Below, one piece after another: positions 22,641 to 34,300 of a stretch of 64,000 bases of DNA (position 1 is the stretch's first letter; each line of letters opens with the position of its first letter). The position numbers and the translations under genes are program-made. The notes under the pieces were generated by a model that worked only from the letters and a program-made list of their open reading frames with translations, was not told where the DNA came from and did not search any database. The DNA is from Anthonomus grandis grandis. Taxonomy: Eukaryota > Arthropoda > Insecta > Coleoptera > Curculionidae. The stretch lies in assembly GCF_022605725.1 (NCBI RefSeq), contig NC_065549.1:558001-622000 (forward strand), in the 5' to 3' direction.

Positions 22641-25600
22641 CTAAAATTTAAAAAAAAAACCTGAATTAATGCAATTACGTTTTACTTTACTGATTCAGTA
22701 AATAGTTTCACTCTATTTTATAATATGATTCAACCTGCACCGATACAATAGTCAACTGATCCAGGAGCTGAAGGTGAAAGATCCAAGCAGATCAAAAATA
22801 AGACAGATAATACAGTTAGTTCAGTAATGTAATAAAAAACAAGATCAAATTACAGATAGTAAAAAATTAATAGTACATTAAATGCTGAAAAATTTAATTT
22901 TATCTGAAAAAACAGATTTAGAATTAGTCAGAGTTTAACCCATTTATGGCCAGTGATGCGTATACGCAACACTGCACTAATGATTTATTTTTACAAAAAA
23001 ATAGTGCTTTTTTCGCCTGAAATATGGGCTAGTACCATTGACGCAAGGTTGAACAAAAGTGACAGATTTAAATTTGAACCATTTTTTTCATTTGCTTTCT
23101 TGTACGAATTTTTTAAAAAGCCGGATTTTTTCTTATACCATGCTTGTCTTTGAAGTCTCCCCCCCCCCATTTATTTTTTGAACGGGTCAAAAAAAATTTT
23201 TGAAACTTGGCATAAGTAAATTGGTCTATAGATGGTATTTTTCACTGTAAACTAGGTAGTTGTAAATTCCTAGATGGCGGCTGGGCGACATCTTGAGAAA
23301 AAATTTTAAATAGAAAGGGGGGTCGTGTGGTACCTCATTTTAAAGGTCTCAATGAGTACTTTATAACCCTGAAATATTAGACCCATATCTTAACTCGTTT
23401 TAAAATGGCGGCCTAATAAAAAAGTATTTTTTTTATTTTAACGTTTTACATTCTTGTGATTTTTGAATAGGTAAAAATCAGTGTACAAAAATAAATGCGT
23501 CACTATTTTATTTTGACATAAAAACGACAGTTCTAAATGTCAAAATAACACATAAGCGCCATCTTGAATAAATGCATTAAATAGAAATCTTGTGTTACCT
23601 CATTTAAAAGGTTTTATTGAGTACTTTTAATATTTATTACATGGACTCGGTGGACTCCGTTTTGACCTGTCTAAAAGTAACAGGCAAAAAAACACACTGT
23701 TGCGATTTTATTAACGTTTTTAATAATAATATACAAATAATTTATAATTTTTGAATTTTGGATTTAAAGATTAACTTTTTGGTATCTAAAGACTTACTGA
23801 ACCGCCCTCGTATGTCACATTTCACGTTAAAGGTTATTGAACATTATTTAGACATTCCAAAAACCAAATAGCTATTAAAAAAACTCGAAAAAAAATTTTG
23901 ATATTTTTCCTTAACCAGTAAATTACTCTTGTATCGGCCATTGTTAGATATTGTTTAGTGTGTTTGGCAGTTTGAATTTATTGTTTTTTTCAAAATGGTT
24001 AATTCTCGTCCATTGGAGGAAAAAGTAGAAGCAATTTTTATTTATGGAGCAACGCGTAATTTTCATGAGACTGAAAGGGTTTTCAACGAACGTTTTCCTG
24101 ATCGTCCTATATGCCGTAAATATTTAAGGGAACTTGTAAATAAATTTACAACTACTGGTACTGTCCAGGATAAAAAACGCCCAGGCCATATGTCTATTTC
24201 AGAAGAAAAGCAAGTCCAAATAATTGGCGAAATAATAGAAAATCCCCAACATTCTACTCCAACTGTTGCTGATATCTGTGAAGTTTCAACTTCGACGGCA
24301 TGGAGAGTTTTAAAAAATAATAAGTTTCACCCGTACAAGATCCAAATGGTCCATCAACTGACTGAAGATGATCCTGACCGAAGAGTGCAATTCTGTGAAA
24401 TTATGGCAGAGAGAGTAGAAAGGCAACCTACGTACGTGCGCAACATTTGTTTTAGCGACGAATGTACTTTTTTTTTAAATGGTAATGTCCACAGACAAAA
24501 TTGTCGATATTGGAGTGATACCAATCCACACATTTTTCGTGAAACCCGATCTCAGTATTCGCAAAAAATCAATGTATGGGCAGGAATATTAGGGAATCAT
24601 ATCGTAGGGCCGCTGTTTTTAGAAGAAAATTTAACAGGTGAATTGTACTTAAATATGCTAGAAAATGCTATCGATCCTCTCATAACAGAAATTGTTGAGG
24701 CTAATGTACATGAATTTGACATGGAAATTACATTTCAACAAGATGGTGCTCCTCCGCATTTTGCCAGGAATGTGAGAAATTATTTAAATGATAATTATTT
24801 TGGTCGTTGGATAGGTCGTCGGGGTCCTATTGAATGGCCAGCTCAGTCACCAGATTTAACGCCGCTAGACTTTTTTTTGTGGGGATACCTAAAGCAAAAG
24901 GTATACGAAACAGAACCTGCCTCAATTTTTGAGCTACGACAAAGAATCACTAACATTTGTCAAAATATTGAGGCAGATGTATTTGAAAATGTTCGACGTG
25001 AATTTTCAGATAGGTTATTTATGTGTCAAGAGGTACAAGGAAATCATTTCCAGCATCTTTTAAATTAAATATTGTTTTTCTTTTAATAAATTGTTTATTT
25101 GCTAATTGTAAATTAGTATTTCATTGTATTCTATTAAAAACGTTAATAAAATTAATAAGTTACTTTTAGACAGGTCATTGAGACCTTTAAAATGAGGTAC
25201 CACACGACCCCCCTTTCTATTTAAAATTTTTTCTCAAGATGTCGCCCAGCCGCCATCTTGGAATTTACAACTACCTAGTTTACAGTGAAAAATAGTATCT
25301 ATAGACCAATTTACTTATGCCAAGTTTCAAAAATTTTTTTTGACCCGTTCAAAAAATAAATGGGGGGGAGGACTTCAAAGAAAAGCACTGTATATGGCCG
25401 CACATTTTTAAAAATCATATACTATTTAATGTTTTTATTTTCAAAGTTTTTTATTTTTTTAACACTAATTACATTCCATACTACACCATAAAATTGAAAA
25501 CCGGGGCCTAGTTGAACCAGGGTTTTCCTAATTAGGTCATAAATTATGCTGTTGCGTTCTTGCATCACCGGCCGAATAACTGAAATTGCCTGTCACAAGT

Positions 25601-28600
25601 GTGTTTAGACAAGTCTAGCAATTAGTACCCCTTATCATGTAAAACCTCTTACTTTTGCTAAAAGATATAATAGAAAATCGAAAAAAGAAGTGTCAATCCC
25701 ACAACCAGCTGTAATACATATGGGAAGAGTAGATTTGCATGATAATGGCGTGGCAAATTATAGAATCGGTGTGATGGGTAAGAAATGGTGATGGCCACTA
25801 TTTAAAAATACAATAGACAGTACTCTTGTCAATTCCTGGAAACTCTATAACACGGTGAATCACAATAAAATGTCACAACTGAATTTTAAATCATTCATCG
25901 CCGTACGCTTATTATAAAAACAAAGAACTTTGTCGCTAGACCACAAGTGAAATGAGGGTTGATCACTCTGGACATGTAATCAGTAGGACTGACTCCCGAA
26001 GAAGATGTCATGTATGTAGAAGTCAAACAATTTATATTTGTGAGCGTTGTACTATTTATTTACACGCTGATTGGCAATATCACTTAACACTATAGGCCGT
26101 TGATGCGTTTACGCAACACCACTTATTTCAGAAAGTAGCAGATTTATTTCTTTTTTGATTTCACATATGTGTTTCTGTAATGTGTTTTCATAATTAAAAT
26201 ATAAGTAATTAATTAGTCAAATCATAACACTAAAGATCATTGAACCAGTTATATGGTCTAAATATTAACTCTTTTTTGGTCAATTTAGTGCCATAAGTGT
26301 TAATATGAAATACATTTAGTGGAATGCATAAAATGTACTACTGTACTTATCTATAAATATTTTTATTTGTTAATACTCTTGAGAATAATGAAATTTTGTT
26401 TAAAATTAAATGAGAACAAGGTGCATTAAAGAAACGATTTGCTGTCTTGATGTAAGGGTTTAAAAATGTGTCTATTAATTCTCTAATTGATTTAATTATA
26501 TAGATATTAAAGCACTTTTCAAAATATTGAGAATTTGTGAAATTGTTAAAAAAATTTATTGAAGACCACAGGGGAAAAACGATCCAAGTCCGCCCGAACT
26601 CGACAAAGAACGGTCGAAGTCCACAATGTGTCCGCTTAAATCGTTTAAGATTCGTTATAGACCGTGAGGCCAGGAGACAAAAATGGTTCATGGTAGAATA
26701 TGTAAGAAGAGCGTGAAATTAATCACTGTTAAATTTTGATAATCAATCCATAATTCTTTAAGAGCAACGTTCACCTTAATGTCAATGACTACCAACAAGT
26801 TCTGGCCTGAATTAGATAAAATGACTGAAGTGTAGTTCTAACTGGCCATCGAGATCATCCGATTCGAATACGTTAGACTTTTACTCATTCAGTGTGTTTT
26901 ATTTACATTTAAAATAAGAAGTGATTAGGTATTAAATGATTTTTTACACACAGAAAAATCCCGATGGATTTTTTCACATTTTGTTGTGCAAAAAAAAATG
27001 TTTAATTTTAATACACAATTGTTAGATAATATCTCACAGTCCTGTATAAAAATTCTCAGGCATTTTGTATATGTTTTAATGTGTATATTTTATACAATTA
27101 TTGCATATTAAATTAATACACCATAAGTGGATATTAATTATTAAGATAATGTGTATAAATATTCCACATTTTTTTTTTTAATTCAATGCAGTTTGGTAAA
27201 AAATCTAATAACCAAGTATATTTTTACTACAATTTTTAATTATTTTTTTATTCTGGCTTGTGTTGATTTTATTTACAATTGTGTAGAATAAAAACGATTC
27301 TTGCTAATAGCCCTTCACAATTATAGAATTTTAAACTATGTATTGTGTAGTTATAATACACAATTGTGTATAAAGGAGGACGCGCCCGACGCCCTTGCCT
27401 TTGCCGCTAGAACTTCGTTGTTAGCGTCAATGTTGCCAGATTCAATATTAAACAGTTGTAAAGGTATGCATCAAAATTTGCAGTCGATTTAAAGTTGTTA
27501 ATTGAAAATGATTTAATAGGATATTTAAAAATAAGCCCAATCAGCATAAGTTCTTATTTTATTTATTTAAATAATATCGTGATAATAACACGCGTAAGGA
27601 AAAAGGAAACGTACATTTTTAATTGGCGGTGTAATCTTTAAGATACATTTGATGGCAGCATTGCTATCCCAGTGCCACAGGTGTTCAACTGTTCATTCTT
27701 CAGTCCTTCAATCAATCGGCCGGCATTAATTTGTTTTAAGGTTTTTTCGTTTCGTTAAGTGTTAAAATTGCATAAGAAAAAAATGGATATATTCGTTGAA
27801 GATAAACTTAAGGAGTGGGGTTTATTGGACCAACTCCAGGAGCAGTTTGTAGGTAGGTAATTAGGTAAGCACCATATTTTTTTTGCATTTATTGTATAAC
27901 TTGGAATTTACTGGATATTTTGATGTTTAGTTTGATGACAGGTAGCTGGTACCTGTTTAGTTTTTCAGTGATAACTGATAACTTTACAGTAGAATAGATA
28001 AGTAGGTATACTTACTTTTTTTACATCTTTTTTATCTTTGTACCTATCCAATTTTAATGTAGAGGTCGGTTAAATTTGTAACCTTTATTGCATTTGTATT
28101 TCAATTTGTATTACAAAATGGTATCTACTTAATCATAGTTTGGATATGTTACTATGGTAATTAAACTATTATCAACAAACTAAAAACCTTTTAAAATTAA
28201 ATTTTAAAAATTTCTTAAAAATTACCTAGGCTATTACTATTAAAACAAATAATTAAGATTTTTTTTTATTGGATAGGAAGGAAGGCTCCTGTAGATATAT
28301 CGTGTCCACCAAGATCCCCTAAACTTACATGGAGCTACAAAGGAGGCAGTGTAAAATATCTATGAAAAAAACTTAGGTTTGAAACGATTGAAGAAAATAT
28401 TTAATACTTTAATGTATTAATGGTGGAATTTTCGAAAATATTTCATACAATTAAATAAATTGTTAAAATAAGAAAACAGCTTTTTTTTATCCTGTTTTTC
28501 CCAGGCTCACTAGAATTTATTATTTTACAGATTTATGACGAAATTCTCTAAAATGTATTTTAAATTTTTAAACAATTTGTTTATTTTTTTTATACAAATA

Positions 28601-31322
28601 TATTGATTATTTTTAAATTTTTATGAATATAAATACAAAACATTGTAATAAAAAACTCCAGTTCTTATGTTAATTTGATATACAAACCTAAAATAAGTAA
28701 CCTACAATATATTTAAATTTATAAAACAATATATAGTATTATTATACACAATTTGTAATAAAATTTAATAGTTGAAATGAAAGAAAATAAAATATATTGT
28801 TAAAACAACCTACACTAACGTGTGTATTTAAAATGCACAAATTGTGTTTTTTTCCTGTACATACCATGTTAAAAAAACACTAAGAGTTTGCTTTTTTACT
28901 GAATAATTATATTAAATAAATATAAAATATTGTGGAATTTAAGTACACAAATAGTGTACTATATATACAATAAAATAAATCAAATTGATACACAATTTGT
29001 TGATTATAGAACCACAGTTGTTTAAACACAATAGCATAGAGAAATTCTACACAAATTGATTCTGTACCATTTCCAGAATCAAATTGTATGTAAAATCTAT
29101 ACAATTGTTGAATTTTTATTCACCTATTTTTAAGAGTGTACTTACCAACTGTGTTTTCACAAGGCGGCCCTTTACACGTTTTCCTAGCTAAGGGTCTTGG
29201 CACATTTTTACAGGCACTGCCGGCGTTCTTTTTGGTGCCGTACCAAACACAATGGAAAGTTCTATACTTTTCTCCTAGGGTGCCACATTTGGCGTTACAC
29301 TAAAAACAATATTTATTTACAATAATTTTTCAGATATGAATAAGTTTAAACTGTAATTCAGCGGTAAGGAATGAGTTCTTAATAGAGGGTAGACTTGAAG
29401 TCAATCTAATGAAATAAAAAGACTTTGATACATTTTTTGCCTAATTTTTTAATTAAGTGTTTTTTCTAATTCATTGCACTTTGATTTCAGTTAAGCCACC
29501 CATAATGTCATTGTAACATGTCACTAACTTTTAACTTGATGAGAGAATAACGCTGCGTTAGCTCTTATCAGGAAAGGAAAACAGGTTGCTTACCTAAAAA
29601 TATCTATTTTATGTTTGTAGTTTTCTGTATTAAGACCGCATTCCCATTTGCACTTCATAAGCCAAAACACACACAAAAGTCACCAAACCATCAGGAAATA
29701 AAGGCTTTTTAGTAAACTAATGTATTTTACCTTTGACCAACTGCCAACTTTCCACTTTCCAACACATTTTTCATTAAAACACTCCTGCCTGTGATGTGGT
29801 TTTTCATCAAAACGACATTGGCTGACGTCCAGCGTTAAGTTTCTCGCAATTTGACATTTGACGGTTCTTCGCTGCATCGCTACAAACAAATTTTGGCTCA
29901 GAACCCGTTAAACTATATGAAAAATTTAACAAAAACCTTTATTCAAGGAAAAACACTTGGAATTCTCGCACAATGTCCATTCGGTGACGGTCCAGTTCGG
30001 ACACTCATCGAAACCGCATTTTCGAGTGGTTTTCGGTTTTTCGATGCCGGCATCTTCGCATAAGTTGTCGTCGGCGTATTGGGTACTGTTATGTAACTTT
30101 ACGGTACATCTGAAATTAGTAAATTTTTATTTTATAATAGGTAAGAACTGTACCAGATCCTTAAAGTAATAAAAAAATAGACCATATTAAATTTCTCGTA
30201 CAACAATTTTGAATCGACTAATTGAAGATATTTTAACATTACCAGAGTGTAGTAATGACAGTGTACATAGTGTCAAAGATACTCTTACGAGGACTGAGAT
30301 TATTTATGTAAGATAGTTTGTGTGGTTTATGGAAGATGTAGTCACTGGGATAATGATCTATTTTCTAATGGATGGTTAGTGAATGCTGATCTAGTCGAGT
30401 CTTTCTTACCAGAAACCCTAAAATTTATTTCTTTATTAACGAAGTTAATCCAGGAAAAGTGTGCAAATTATCAAAATTTTGTTTTTTGAGGTAATAGGTT
30501 TATTATTAAAATAAAAAATATAATTTATTCAAAAAAAAAAAGTTTTGCTCAAAATTTTGATTAGTTTAAAAAAAAACGCTGAAATAGGTGTTCAAAAAGT
30601 CAAAATATTCTAGAAATACGTATATGGTAAATTTTCAAAACTATATTTTGTCCAGTTTTTGAAATATGGAAATTTTGCAAAATTTTCAAAATAAGTCACT
30701 TTTTTAAAAATATGTGTTTTTCTCAAAATTTAATTTTTTTTTTTTAAAACCCTGAAATAGGTGTCTAATAAAATTATTCCAGGAATACGTGTGCAAATTT
30801 TCAAATTTTTATTTTGGCTGGAATTTGAGTTACAATAAAATGAAAAAAAAATAAATTTATAAAATTTTTTCAATAATAATAATAATTTAACTTTATTAGC
30901 ATACCAGCTACATATAAAAAAAAAACAAAAAAAATTAAGAAAATAAATAATAAAACCCTGAAATAGGTATGCGGTCAAATTATTTCCGGAATATCAAAGT
31001 CGGTGTTGATGTAATATTTTGTAGCCATTATACATGTAAAATTTTAACTTTCATTTTAAGCTCATAATTTTAACTATCCCATTTTATATTAGCAATTAAT
31101 TTTAATTTTAATCATGGAATTGTATTTACAATTTTAAACTTTTTTATCTTTACCATTTTTAATCTAGGTTAGTTTTTATCACTTTTTAATGTTTGGTTTT
31201 ACGTGCTTCTCAAGGTTTTTGTATTTGTTTTCTCCTTGCAGCCTTATGTATTTTGTAGTTTGTATATAAATTTTTTTTTTGATACCAGTTTCTTGTATGT
31301 AGCTATTATGCTAAATAAACGG

Positions 31323-31353
<31 letters not shown>

Positions 31354-34300
31354 ACATGTGCTTCAATTTTATTTTGTCAGATTTTTGAATTATGAGAATT
31401 TTATGAAATTTTTTGAAAAAAGTCACCATATTCTTGAAAAATCCACTTTTTGCTCAACACCTTGTAAATTTCTCAAAAAACACTGATATAAGTGTCTAAT
31501 AAAATTAGTTTAGGAATACATGTGCTAATTTTCAAAATTCTATTTGGACTGGGTTTTTAGTTAGCAGTATTTTTAAAAATTTTCAAAAAAAAACACTAAA
31601 TAACGTAATCAGTCACAGAGTTTAGGAATACGTAAGCAAATTGTCAAAATCTTATTTTGACAATATGAGTTACGGGCATTTTGTGAATTTTGTAAAAAAA
31701 ATAATCACAAAAGTTTACCTTTCCTCAATAACCTGTACATCTTTTAAGAAACCTTGAAATATGGGTCCAATCAAATTATCGCATTTTTAAGAGCGAAGCT
31801 CTTATAATGTGCTCGTGAAGAATTGACAGATTTTAGGACTCGCGTCACATAAACGTTAATAACTTTGCTTCTATGGCGAATTTTTTTTTCTGATTTTCAC
31901 CGTTATATGTGGGAAGGTTGAGGCTACGTGATGGTGTAGTTTTTTTTTTACCACGCTACCCGGAAGGGGCGGGCGGTTTGTGGAAAACAGACTGAGCCGA
32001 ATTTTCTGAAACTCACTGATGTCAAAGCCCTTTATGAGAAGCAGTGCAGAAAGGGCGCTTTTTAAAAAAAACCCATTGGAAGTGGGATTTTTTTGTGAAT
32101 GAAATTTGAACTTTTTGCACGGTACCTCGCGGACTTAAACAATTGTAGGGCCTTACCGGTAACCTTCATGATGATGCGAATAAAACAGCCCTTTTCTACA
32201 TGAATGTAGCTATCTTTTTTGTTAAAATAATTTTTTTCAAAAAGCAACTGCTTCCAAGATAAACGAGCGCAAACGTAAATTTTTTTTTTCAAAAAAAAAA
32301 GTGAATTTTTTGAGAAATAATTTTTTTTCTACTAAAAAATTTTTTTTTTAGTTTTTTTTTGTTTACACTTCTTGAAAGCATAATCCTTTAGGATTAAATA
32401 GAGGTATTAATCATGTCGCTAGGTATTATACAGGGTGAGCTGTGTTAACAAATATAAACCCCTCTTTGAGCCTTTTTTTGACCAATTTTTTATATTTTTC
32501 TTAATAACTCTTTAATGGCGGCACCTAGAGATTTCAAACTTTCAGCGTTTTAAGAACTTTTTAAAAGCTATTTTTCAACATAGTCTACAGTCTTCTACGT
32601 AGAGCGGTTTTTGCTCTACACCTTTTTTTAACTTTGACGCTTAATACCGGCATATCTATGATACCTAAGAAAACCATTTTTTTTCTGAAATCACCGGACA
32701 CTATCTGGCTATAAACCACTAAAAACCGTTTTTCTCCAAATGTTACCGCTGTTCCGCAAGGCGCTGTTATTTAAGAAAAACCCCAAAAAATAAGCCGTTC
32801 CAATCAACCAGTCATACCGTCGACACCACGGGAGCCAACGCATGGTACAATATAGTTAGCGGTCCAGCACCCAATTTTAAAGCATACGGACGACGTCACT
32901 ATCGAGTCGCACATGGCCAGATGACGTAATCGCGGGGTTTTCGGTATCGTGGCGGCAAATTCAAGTTTGCGCTACGAGTTAGACTAGGAAAAACGGTTTG
33001 AGAGAAGGATGGAGGATGTCTGGCAACAATTATAAACGCGTCGTGTTCGTCTTGTGACGTCATGAGTTATTTTATTAATGAATATTATTAGTATTACGGG
33101 ACAATTTTACGCGATTTCTTGATAAATTACTAGGATAAATAAAATGAATATAAATATTAATAAATATATAGAGGGTATTGATATTATGGAACATTTATAA
33201 GGATAATAATAGTATATAAATAGAATTATGCGGAGGGTTTTAAGGTTGAAGGCATAAATAAGGAAAATATTATTTATAATAATAGTAATATTAATCTACA
33301 GGGTGTTTTAAGGTTTAAAAACATTTACAAGAAAGATATTATTTATATTAATAGTAAAAGCAGCATAAAGGTTAGGACAAGGTATAAATACCTGGAAAAA
33401 AATAATAGTAATAATAGTTTTATTTCAGTTAAAATTCCTTTAGTGGGTGTTGCTAAATTGGTAATAAATTTATATTAATAGTTTATCAATTTAGAAAAAA
33501 AAGACATTGATGCGGTGTCAAAAAAAGGTGTATTTTTTGTATTATTTTACTATATTACTGATATCACGGCTTTTATAGCTTCAATTCAATAAGTTGATAT
33601 ATTTCTTTATTCGTTTTTTTTTCCTTTAAATTTTTTTTATTTTATTATAATTGCCTTTTAAAATAAAAATTAAAAAAAAAACAAGAAGCAAACCACTTTT
33701 TCCTATCCTAATACATTGCTTCTTATGGTACCTGATCTTTCTCTTTAGATTGTGACACTCGTATAAATCGTGGAAAAATTTGTCATAAAGCTTTTTTACT
33801 AGTTTTTGAATGAACTCTAACTAGAAAAAAAAAATTTTGAATTCGGAGCATATTTTGAAAAAATGGTCATTTTGGCCCCGGATTTTGTTCGAAAATCGAA
33901 AAATGCAAAGAAATAGGTTTTCCGTTCGTTTTAGAGTCAAATCGGTAATAATCTTTTTTAAAGGTACTCTGAAGTAGTAAAGGATAGAAAAATAAAAAAT
34001 TGAAATTTTTCCATAGGGCTAATGATAATTCAATATTTATGTTTTATAGTTTTTTTCAATTTTCTCCGATTCTATGATAGTTAGAACCGATTCGTTTTGA
34101 CATACGGATACCTCGTAATATTCCTAAGAACTTTTGTTGGAAGCAAAAAGTTCTCAGACTTACAGTTAATTTAGAAAAAAATAAAAATAATTTTTTTGAA
34201 ATTTTTCGTGGGTATACAGGGTATTCGATTTTCGACCAAAAAAAATTATTTTTTTAATGGGTTTTTTTACAGGAAATTGTTAGTTTAGGACTTACTTTAA

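Larger units (their letters stand above)
23138..25390 (+). mobile_element. DD41D mariner-like transposon with ~217-bp inverted repeats
   Basis: TA dinucleotides at 23136-23137 and 25391-25392 bound a 2253-bp element. Inverted repeats at about 23138-23355 and 25175-25390 match almost throughout, including a C-run, GAACGGGTCAAAAAAAATTT and GATGGCGGCTGGGCGACATC. One intact transposase gene fills the centre. Simple mariners usually have ~30-bp repeats, so these are very long. Inside the left arm a degenerate second copy of the inner repeat lies at about 23575-23635. Confidence 0.92.
22939..26299 (+). mobile_element. piggyBac-like relic carrying a nested mariner
   Basis: TTAA at 22935-22938 and 26300-26303 bound the element. 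The left end reads CCCATTTATGGCC and the right end, inverted, CACTTATGGCAC, the same end type as the element at 9158-11131. TGATGCG..TACGCAACA motifs lie near both ends (22952 and 26101). Only a decayed transposase C-terminus remains (25690-26040). A mariner transposon at 23138-25390 is inserted in the left part. It sits in the last intron of the ADAMTS-like gene, in antisense orientation. Confidence 0.82.
30420..31787. repeat. Degenerate ~150-bp tandem array, interrupted by LINE tails
   Basis: A motif ACCCTGAAATAGGTGTCTAA, then TTCCAGGAATACGTGTGCAA and AATTTTCAAATTTTTATTTTG, recurs in diverged form at about 30575, 30750, 30955, 31485, 31610 and 31755. Two short LINE 3' ends are inserted in it. 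A related, inverted set of copies occurs at about 59950-60460. Confidence 0.65.

Noticed and set aside
22953..23153. 66-codon frame at the left end of the piggyBac-like relic
   Set aside because: Crosses the boundary of the nested mariner (23138) and reads terminal-repeat sequence, so it cannot be a real gene.
26347..26691. 114-codon minus-strand frame
   Set aside because: No recognisable domain, no acceptor/donor context and no neighbouring element ORF. Not supported as a gene.
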